A stretch of 5,982 nucleotides of DNA from Bacteroidota bacterium (GTDB lineage: Bacteria > Bacteroidota > Bacteroidia > Bacteroidales > UBA1556). Positions 1-5,364 of the stretch are shown one piece after another; position 1 is the stretch's first letter, and each line of letters begins with the position of its first letter. The notes beneath the pieces are model-generated. The model had not been told where the DNA came from, did not search any database, and was given only the letters and a program-made list of their open reading frames with translations. The translations under genes and the position numbers were made by a program. The DNA is taken from positions 1-5,982 of the forward strand of contig QMPB01000312.1 of the NCBI GenBank assembly GCA_003648395.1, read 5' to 3'.

Positions 1-28
1 TAATTTTAATTTGTTAATATTTATATTT

Positions 29-448
29 CTATTTACTTAATTTGCAATTTGCACATACACCTTTAAGGTAATAATGTGATTCTTTAATCGTATGATTTGC
101 TAATTCCTTTATTTGTGGCTGTGCTGTAGGAAGAGGAAAGTCGTAGACTCTATTGCATTCTATACATTTAAAATGCCCATGAAATGAGGTATCAGCATCA
201 AATCTAGTTTCATTATCTTCAATATTTACAACCATTACTAATCCATTGTCTTGAAATAGTTTCATTGTATTATATACTGTAGTTTTCGATAATGTAGGTA
301 TCTCTAATGACAAAACATTATATATCATTTCAATTGTTGGATGTTCGGTAGTGTTTATCAAATAATCATAGATTTTTAATCTCTGAATACTTGGTTTGAT
401 ACCAGCATTTCTCAATTTCCCTTCCGTATTTTTAATATATAACTTCAT
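29..448 (-). CDS. Fur-superfamily transcriptional repressor, PerR-type
   Basis: A 139-residue protein, normal length for the Fur family. The N-terminal half is a winged helix with the family's QR motif (residues 22-23) and a recognition helix near residues 54-65 (SKTTVYNTMKLF). The C-terminal half carries the metal sites. Aligned from memory with Bacillus subtilis PerR, all regulatory-site ligands are present with the same spacing: His36, Asp84, His90, His92 and Asp103 (PerR His37, Asp85, His91, His93, Asp104). The structural zinc site is Cys95/Cys98 and Cys132/Cys135. Asp103, where Fur proteins usually have Glu, is the residue linked to peroxide sensing, so PerR is favoured over Fur or Zur. 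The ATG at 446-448 has AGGA six bases upstream, unusual in this window. The gene stands alone and diverges from the next. A palindrome overlapping its -7 element suggests autorepression. Family is secure; peroxide sensing is inferred. Confidence 0.93.
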   Translation of the reverse strand: MKLYIKNTEGKLRNAGIKPSIQRLKIYDYLINTTEHPTIEMIYNVLSLEIPTLSKTTVYNTMKLFQDNGLVMVVNIEDNETRFDADTSFHGHFKCIECNRVYDFPLPTAQPQIKELANHTIKESHYYLKGVCANCKLSK

Positions 449-454
449 TAGTTT

Positions 455-458
455 TCCT
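455..458 (-). promoter_or_regulatory. Possible ribosome binding site of the PerR-like gene
   Basis: The minus strand reads AGGA ending six bases before the ATG at 448-446. The other genes in the window lack such a sequence, in keeping with the weak Shine-Dalgarno use of Bacteroidota, so it may be chance. Confidence 0.35.
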
Positions 459-460
459 AT

Positions 461-475
461 TTGTAACGATTACAA
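461..475. promoter_or_regulatory. Palindromic operator candidate (PerR-box-like)
   Basis: TTGTAA-CGA-TTACAA is a perfect 6-3-6 inverted repeat; one further pair (T460/A476) extends it to 7-3-7. It has the same 15-base length as the B. subtilis PerR box TTATAATNATTATAA and matches 11 of its 14 defined bases. It lies 13-27 bases upstream of the repressor's start codon, overlaps the 3' half of the -7 element and covers the expected transcription start, where a bound repressor would block transcription. Binding by this protein is inferred. Confidence 0.6.
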
Positions 476-480
476 AAGTA
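473..480 (-). promoter_or_regulatory. Bacteroidota -7 promoter element for the PerR-like gene
   Basis: On the minus strand the sequence is TACTTTTG, a full match to TAnnTTTG. Transcription would start near 467, giving a leader of about 19 bases before the ATG at 448. I see no convincing -33 TTG at the usual spacing, so the call rests on the -7 match and its position. Confidence 0.6.
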
Positions 481-492
481 TAATAATTACAA
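478..492. promoter_or_regulatory. Second PerR-box-like site
   Basis: GTATAATAATTACAA agrees with TTATAATNATTATAA at 12 of 14 defined bases, failing at positions 1 and 13. Its centre is 17 bases from the centre of the palindrome at 461-475, and it touches the upstream edge of the -7 element. The surrounding DNA is very AT-rich, so such a match is less telling than the neighbouring palindrome, which contains G and C pairs. Confidence 0.35.
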
Positions 493-522
493 TTTGTATT
501 TACATTTAATTAATAAATAATG

Positions 523-540
523 TAATTATTGATATAATTA
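523..540. repeat. Inverted repeat in the divergent intergenic region
   Basis: TAATTAT and ATAATTA form a perfect 7-base inverted repeat around a 4-base TGAT centre. It lies about 75 bases upstream of the PerR-like start and about 160 upstream of the barrel gene. All paired bases are A or T, so it could be chance or a protein-binding site; it has no T-tract and does not look like a terminator. Confidence 0.3.
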
Positions 541-660
541 TCTGATTAATAGTATTTAAGATAGGTAATATATAATAGAATTAGAATAGAATACGAAATA
601 ATTGATAATAAATAATTGGTGAAAAGATAAAAAACTTAGAATTATACATAAAGAATTAAT

Positions 661-668
661 TATATTTG
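661..668 (+). promoter_or_regulatory. Bacteroidota -7 promoter element for the first barrel gene
   Basis: TATATTTG is a full match to TAnnTTTG. Transcription would begin around 673-675, leaving about 30 bases before the ATG at 704. This argues against the in-frame TTG at 674 as the start, because that codon would sit on the transcription start itself. No clear -33 TTG is visible at the usual distance. Confidence 0.6.
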
Positions 669-703
669 CAAACTTGAAATTATTGCTATTTATTAAATAC
701 CTA

Positions 704-1597
704 ATGACTCGATTTTTATATAGAAGCCTTCTTATAGCTTTAGCTTTATTTTTTACTAATAAAGCTATTGCCCAGCAAGCTTATCCTTTTGGTCAGGAAT
801 GGACTATTAATGGTTATGTTGGTACAACCAAATTTTATGGTGACTGCTCTGATAATACGAATTCAATTTTTAGTAATAGTCCATTTAGTAAGTTCTTTTA
901 CCAAGATAGAAGATTTGGTACTGGAGTATATATTGATAAAAAAATCAATCCATTTATTGCATTAAGAGGTATATTATTATATGCTTCTTTAAAAAGCACT
1001 AAAGAATCTGAAAAGATTTATTTTGTGGGAGATACATATGAGTATAGTTTATCAGTAGTTATTGATTTTACAAATATTTTTTTTGGAATTGATAAATATA
1101 GACCATGGAATATTTATGGATTTATAGGGATTGGTTTTACCGAGACATCATCAGATTTATATGATTTAAATACAGGAGCACATTTGTTGCCTTCTGGAGG
1201 TATTGATTCGTTGTTTATAAGTGGCACTAAGAAGAGAGTTACTGAAACTACAATGCCATTGGGAATAGGAGTAAACTATAAAGTAGATAGAAATACAAAA
1301 GTATTTTTCGAATTTACTCGCCATATTGTCCATACTAATAAATTGGATGCATATCCTGTAGAAGGAACTAGTTTTGAGAGTTTTGGTCTTATAAACATAG
1401 GTATTTCGTATGATTTTAATTTGCCAAGCCATTGGGGTTTTTCTAGTAATCCACGTTATAATGGGAAGTCTACAGATGCTTCAATAAGAGCTTTTAATAA
1501 GAAAAAGCGTGTGGTAATGAATACTAAAGCCAAGAAAAGAGCCATGAAGAAGCGCAAGAATTATGGACGTGCAAGAGGAAGAAAACATCGTTGGTAG
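704..1597 (+). CDS. Outer-membrane beta-barrel protein with a highly basic C-terminal tail
   Basis: With the ATG at 704 the protein has 297 residues; the frame is open to a TTG at 674, but the promoter at 661-668 and a clean signal peptide favour the ATG. Residues 1-23 form the signal peptide (basic start, LLIALALFF core, cleavage after AIA before QQ). Residues 30-240 alternate polar and hydrophobic positions as in a small barrel, with the early strand-turn VGTTKFYGD and a late strand near INIGISYDF, resembling Bacteroidota barrels of the DUF6089/OMP_b-brl type. It is not obviously PorP/SprF. After the last strand comes a non-barrel extension; its final 33 residues hold 17 Lys/Arg and no acidic residue, ending in Trp. 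That tail should lie in the periplasm. The gene precedes the TPR/PD40/OmpA gene by 115 bases and may work with it. Barrel nature is well supported; the specific role is unknown. Confidence 0.8.
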   Translation: MTRFLYRSLLIALALFFTNKAIAQQAYPFGQEWTINGYVGTTKFYGDCSDNTNSIFSNSPFSKFFYQDRRFGTGVYIDKKINPFIALRGILLYASLKSTKESEKIYFVGDTYEYSLSVVIDFTNIFFGIDKYRPWNIYGFIGIGFTETSSDLYDLNTGAHLLPSGGIDSLFISGTKKRVTETTMPLGIGVNYKVDRNTKVFFEFTRHIVHTNKLDAYPVEGTSFESFGLINIGISYDFNLPSHWGFSSNPRYNGKSTDASIRAFNKKKRVVMNTKAKKRAMKKRKNYGRARGRKHRW

Positions 1598-1657
1598 TAT
1601 TATTATTTAATCTCATCATTACTTTTAATTACATAATAGATTCTTTAATTATAATTA

Positions 1658-1665
1658 TATCTTTG
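1658..1665 (+). promoter_or_regulatory. Bacteroidota -7 promoter element for the OmpA-domain gene
   Basis: TATCTTTG fully matches TAnnTTTG and lies 47 bases before the ATG at 1713, predicting a leader of about 40 bases. The 8-base palindrome GTTGCAAC (1665-1672) falls at the expected transcription start. There is no clear -33 TTG. If active, this gene does not depend only on read-through from the barrel gene. Confidence 0.5.
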
Positions 1666-1712
1666 TTGCAACGTTAGTTGTATAAATATACTTATTCTAT
1701 ATTAAAATCACT

Positions 1713-3668
1713 ATGAGTAAAAAGCAAGTTGTTGTAAGCATATTAGTTTTATTCTTAATTTCTATTTGTAACAACAGTTATTCTCAATTTTCTAAAAATC
1801 AAGAATTTACTACTAAGTCAAGAAAGGCTAGAAAAGCTATAAAGCATGCTATGACTTATTTTGAGATAAAAGATTTCAAAGAGGGAATACAGTATTGTAA
1901 AGATGCTATAAAGTATGATTCTAGTTTTGTGGAAGCATATTTGCTTGCAGGGCAGATGTATCAGGAGCAAAGAAAAATGCCTTTAAGTATGTATTATTAT
2001 AAAAAGGCTTCAAAAGTTAATCCTGATTTTTATCCTAAAGTATTCTTTATACTAGCCACCTATGAATTGGAGACAGGAAAATATAAAGAATCCTTAGTTG
2101 ACTATAAGAATTATTTAAAAAGTCCTAAAATAGATAGAAGATTTCAAGATGCAATAAATCAAGGAGTAGAAAGAGCTTATTATGGAATTGATATGATGAA
2201 AAAACCAGTAGCTTTTAATCCAATAAATCTTGGTACATCTATTAATACTTCAAATGATGAATATATAAATACGATAAGTACTGATGAAGCTACAATGGTT
2301 TTTACTAGGAAATTGTTAAAGAGGGGGAGAGAAGGAGTTAGAGAAGAAGAGGATTTTTATAAAAGTGTTAAGAATAGAGAAGGTAATTGGGGTAAAGCCC
2401 ATAGAATGAATTCAAATTTTAATACTCATGGAAACGAAGGAGCAATGAGTATTTCGCCAGATCAAAGTGAATTAGTTTTTACGGCTTGTTATAGGGAAGA
2501 TGGATATGGAAGATGTGATATTTATTATTCTAAAAAAGTAGGTAAATCGTGGACTGTTCCAAATAATATGGGAGGTCAAGTAAATACTGGTACTTGGGAG
2601 TCGAATGCTTGCTTAAGCTCTGATGGTAAAACCTTATTCTATGTAAGTAATAGGGCAGGAGGTTCTGGTAATTCAGATATCTGGACAGCAGAAAGACTTT
2701 CTGATGGAAGTTGGGGAAAAGTGAGAAATCTTGGAAGTGTAATAAATTCTAAAGGAGCAGAAATGACCCCATTTATTCATCCTGATGGAAAAACTTTATA
2801 TTTTGCTTCAGATGGACGTATGGGAATGGGAGGTTTTGATTTTTTCTATTCTAAGAAGAACTCGAAAGGACAGTGGACTGAGCCCGTTAATATGGGTTAT
2901 CCTATAAACGATTATAAAGATCAAATGGGAATTTTGATTAATTCTACTGGTAATATGGCATATATTTCATCTGGTAAGAAGGGAGGAATGGGAGGTTACG
3001 ATATATATAGCTTTGATTTGTATGATGAAGCAAGACCTGTATCTGTAAACTATATGAAAGGAATAGTTTATAGTGCTAAAACTAAAAGACCTATAAAGGC
3101 CAAAATTGAACTATATAATTTAAATACTAATAAATTAATAATTGAATCAGAATCAGATGATGTTAATGGTGATTTCTTAGTTGTTATTCCAAGTGGAAGT
3201 CTGTTGGGTCTTAATGTGAGTAAAAATGGATATTTATTTTATTCAGAGCAATTTAAGATTACAGATGGACATTCATCAAAAAAACCATTTTTGAAAAATA
3301 TTTACCTTAAACCTATTGAGTTAAATCAGAGAATAATATTGAATAATGTTTTCTTTGAGACCGCAAGTTTTGAGTTGAAAGAACAATCTAGTTCTGAATT
3401 ATATAAAGTGAAAGAGCTGATAGCACATAATCCAAGAGTAAGAATAGAGATTAGTGGATATACTGATGATGTTGGAAATAAGAAAGATAATATATTGCTT
3501 TCTCAAAAAAGGGCAAAATCAGTCTATGATTATTTGCTGTCAATCGGAACATCAAGTAAAAACTTAGTTTACAAAGGGTATGGAGAGAACAATTCAATAG
3601 CAGATAATAAAACAGAAGAAGGAAGAAAAGAAAATAGAAGAACCGAACTTAAAGTTGTAGGTTTGTAA
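1713..3668 (+). CDS. TPR / PD40 propeller / CRD / OmpA-C periplasmic protein, PorE-like architecture
   Basis: A 651-residue exported protein. The signal peptide covers residues 1-24, with cleavage likely after NSYS before Gln25. About three TPR units follow (roughly 40-145), then a PD40/WD40-like propeller (roughly 170-435). Its recurring units include SISPDQSELVF, SSDGKTLFYVSN, HPDGKTLYFASDG and GGMGGYDIYSF, joined by W..p.n.G..iN linkers. A carboxypeptidase-regulatory-like fold (about 447-533) precedes an OmpA C-terminal domain (about 542-651). The OmpA domain has GYTDDVG and LSQKRA with Asp585 and Arg600 fifteen residues apart, the pair that binds diaminopimelate in OmpA proteins, then NRR at 641-643. 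The same domain order is known for Porphyromonas PorE (PG1058), a type IX secretion component thought to tie the machine to peptidoglycan. Many Bacteroidota have several paralogues of this shape, so PorE itself is not proven. No usable lipobox is seen. Probable role: a cell-wall-anchored periplasmic scaffold, perhaps for the upstream barrel. Confidence 0.9.
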   Translation: MSKKQVVVSILVLFLISICNNSYSQFSKNQEFTTKSRKARKAIKHAMTYFEIKDFKEGIQYCKDAIKYDSSFVEAYLLAGQMYQEQRKMPLSMYYYKKASKVNPDFYPKVFFILATYELETGKYKESLVDYKNYLKSPKIDRRFQDAINQGVERAYYGIDMMKKPVAFNPINLGTSINTSNDEYINTISTDEATMVFTRKLLKRGREGVREEEDFYKSVKNREGNWGKAHRMNSNFNTHGNEGAMSISPDQSELVFTACYREDGYGRCDIYYSKKVGKSWTVPNNMGGQVNTGTWESNACLSSDGKTLFYVSNRAGGSGNSDIWTAERLSDGSWGKVRNLGSVINSKGAEMTPFIHPDGKTLYFASDGRMGMGGFDFFYSKKNSKGQWTEPVNMGYPINDYKDQMGILINSTGNMAYISSGKKGGMGGYDIYSFDLYDEARPVSVNYMKGIVYSAKTKRPIKAKIELYNLNTNKLIIESESDDVNGDFLVVIPSGSLLGLNVSKNGYLFYSEQFKITDGHSSKKPFLKNIYLKPIELNQRIILNNVFFETASFELKEQSSSELYKVKELIAHNPRVRIEISGYTDDVGNKKDNILLSQKRAKSVYDYLLSIGTSSKNLVYKGYGENNSIADNKTEEGRKENRRTELKVVGL

Positions 3669-3724
3669 ATATATTAATTACTGATAGCTTTAATTGGACA
3701 TTTATAAATGATAATTATTTGAAT

Positions 3725-4597
3725 ATGAAACAAAAAGTTGCTTTAGTGTTATCTGGTGGAGGAGCCAAAGGTTTGGCCCATATAGGAGTTATTGAGGAGC
3801 TTGAACGTCAGGGATTTGAGATTAGTTCTATTGCAGGGACTTCTATGGGGGCAGTTGTTGGTGCAGTGTATGGTTTGGGGAAGATGCAAGAGTTTAAGCA
3901 ATGGCAATATTCATTTGATAAGTTAGAAGTTTTTAAATTACTAGACTTTACTTTAAGTGCTCAAGGATTGATTAAAGGAGACAAGGTTTTTAATAAAATG
4001 AAAACATTTATTGATGATAGAAATATAGAAGATTTAGATATTCCTTTGTCATTTGTGGCTGTTGATGTAATCAATAATAAAGAGGTAGTATTTGAGAAAG
4101 GAGATGTTTTTGATGCCATAAGAGCCTCTGTTGCAATACCAACAGTAATTACTCCTGTAAAAACAAAAGATGGTTTGCTCGTAGATGGTGGTGTTCTTAA
4201 TAATATTCCATTTAGTAGGGTGAAACGCATTGATGGAGATATACTTGTTGGTGTAAATGTTAATGCGAATATTCCATTAATAGAACCAAAAATATCGCAA
4301 AAAGAAAGTGAGATAAGAAAATCAAATTACCTTAGAAGGCTTAAAGAGTATAAGTCTTATTTTAGTAAGATGCATAATAAGGATAAAGAAAAGATAGGTT
4401 ATTTTGATTTAATTAATAAAACCATTAATCTTATGATAGACCATAATGCACAAGTTTCAATGAGAGATTATAAACCTGATATTTTGATTGAGACTTCAAG
4501 AGATTTATGTAGTACATTTGATTTTTATAAGGCTAGAAGGGTGGTAGAAGCTGGTAGGTATGCAGCAAAACTTAAACTTGAAGAATGGAAAAAATAA
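3725..4597 (+). CDS. Patatin-like phospholipase family protein (RssA-like)
   Basis: The ATG at 3725 gives 290 residues; the frame also opens with a TTG at 3719, only two codons upstream, but ATG followed by a short lead into the first strand fits the family better. The patatin fold is clear: the oxyanion-hole motif SGGGAKG at residues 10-16, the nucleophile elbow GTSMG at 38-42 with Ser40, and DGG at 154-156 with Asp154 completing the Ser-Asp dyad. The family hydrolyses acyl esters of phospholipids or other lipids. There is no signal peptide, no transmembrane segment and no C-terminal barrel, so it should be cytoplasmic, closest in size to E. coli RssA and unlike the surface PlpD type. It starts 56 bases after the OmpA-domain gene in the same direction, with no convincing promoter between, so it may be co-transcribed with it. 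Family is secure; substrate and physiological role are unknown. Confidence 0.93.
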   Translation: MKQKVALVLSGGGAKGLAHIGVIEELERQGFEISSIAGTSMGAVVGAVYGLGKMQEFKQWQYSFDKLEVFKLLDFTLSAQGLIKGDKVFNKMKTFIDDRNIEDLDIPLSFVAVDVINNKEVVFEKGDVFDAIRASVAIPTVITPVKTKDGLLVDGGVLNNIPFSRVKRIDGDILVGVNVNANIPLIEPKISQKESEIRKSNYLRRLKEYKSYFSKMHNKDKEKIGYFDLINKTINLMIDHNAQVSMRDYKPDILIETSRDLCSTFDFYKARRVVEAGRYAAKLKLEEWKK

Positions 4598-4621
4598 AAA
4601 TAGGAGTTAGTTATATTTTAT

Positions 4622-4629
4622 TAATTTCG
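4622..4629 (+). promoter_or_regulatory. Weak -7 promoter candidate for the second barrel gene
   Basis: TAATTTCG matches TAnnTTTG at all but one defined base and lies 35 bases before the ATG at 4665. No -33 element is evident. It may drive the second barrel separately from the patatin-like gene, but the evidence is thin. Confidence 0.3.
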
Positions 4630-4664
4630 CATTTAGTATATAAAATAATAAAACAATAATAATT

Positions 4665-5315
4665 ATGCATAATAAGATACTTTTATTTATAGTGATAATA
4701 ATGTTCTCAGCTAATTTTGCTTTTGGGCAGTTTAGTTTTGGTGGAAAGATTGGTGGAGCATCAACTAATCTTACAGGAGTTGGTTTAAAAGATTTTATAC
4801 CAAAACAGAAGATGAAGATTTTAGGGGGAGGGATTATTAACTATGCTATAGGGAATAGAATTGGAATACAGACTGAATTATTGTACTCAGCTAAAGGTTC
4901 AGCATATTCTTATTATGAAGAAAATAGTATTCGTAGGGGAACTGTTGAGGTCGAACAAAAGCTTGGATATTTTGCTATTCCTGTACTTATTCAACTTAAA
5001 ATGGGAGATAAAAAGAGCTATTTTTATATTAATGGTGGAATAGTATATAATACTCTTATTCATGAGAACTTTTCTGGAATAATAACTATAGTTGATGATA
5101 AAGGTAATTCAACTGAAGAAGATTTTGCAATAAAACAAACACCTGCAAAAGAGGATTTGAGTTATGCATTTGGTATTGGATTAGTTGCTAATGGAATTAA
5201 TTTTGATTTTAGATACGAAGCAGGAACCAAAGATGTATTTCGTGCTACTGATGGAGAACCTAAGATTTATAATAGATCTTTTCAAGTAAGTGTAGGTTAT
5301 ACTGTTATATATTAA
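4665..5315 (+). CDS. PorT-family-like outer-membrane beta-barrel protein
   Basis: A 216-residue protein starting at an ATG, with a signal peptide over residues 1-21 (hydrophobic core ILLFIVIIMF, cleavage likely after FAFG before Gln22). The mature part begins with FSFGGKIGGAS, a typical first strand. It then has GIINYAIGNRIGIQTELLYS and LGYFAIPVLIQLKMG followed by YFYINGG, the pattern of the Bacteroidota OMP_b-brl_2 (PorT family) barrels, which number about 200 residues. It ends with the strand VSVGYTVIY and an aromatic terminal residue, as is usual for barrels folded by the BAM complex. The family is broad and mostly uncharacterised; its name comes from PorT of the Porphyromonas secretion system, but most members are not secretion genes. 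It lies 67 bases after the patatin-like gene and is convergent with the ligase gene. No substrate or partner can be read from the sequence. Confidence 0.85.
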   Translation: MHNKILLFIVIIMFSANFAFGQFSFGGKIGGASTNLTGVGLKDFIPKQKMKILGGGIINYAIGNRIGIQTELLYSAKGSAYSYYEENSIRRGTVEVEQKLGYFAIPVLIQLKMGDKKSYFYINGGIVYNTLIHENFSGIITIVDDKGNSTEEDFAIKQTPAKEDLSYAFGIGLVANGINFDFRYEAGTKDVFRATDGEPKIYNRSFQVSVGYTVIY

Positions 5316-5364
5316 TTTGAGTGAGTTCTAAAGAAGGATATTAAAATTGTTTAGCTTGAAAAAA

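Noticed and set aside
768..965. Open frame in another plus-strand frame within the first barrel gene
   Set aside because: It overlaps the signal peptide and barrel coding region completely and its translation has no family features.
1166..1432. Open frame of 88 codons on the minus strand inside the first barrel gene
   Set aside because: It is antisense to a well-supported gene, resembles no family, and has no promoter or ribosome site; a chance frame in AT-rich DNA.
704..1597. Assignment of the first barrel as PorP/SprF because it precedes an OmpA-domain gene
   Set aside because: Position alone is suggestive, but I cannot see PorP/SprF sequence hallmarks, and the early FYGD turn and basic tail point elsewhere.
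1761..1771. Possible lipobox around Cys19 of the OmpA-domain protein
   Set aside because: The residue before Cys is Ile where Gly, Ala or Ser is required, and a good signal peptidase I site lies just downstream.
3714..3721. Possible -7 element ATTATTTG before the patatin-like gene
   Set aside because: The first two bases are AT rather than TA, and the element would end only three bases before the ATG, leaving no room for a leader.
3961..4230. Open frame of 89 codons on the minus strand inside the patatin-like gene
   Set aside because: Low-complexity translation with no recognisable domain, opposite an intact patatin catalytic domain.
5316..5364. Intrinsic terminator between the convergent barrel and ligase genes
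   Set aside because: I found no GC-containing stem followed by a T-tract on either strand in these 49 bases.
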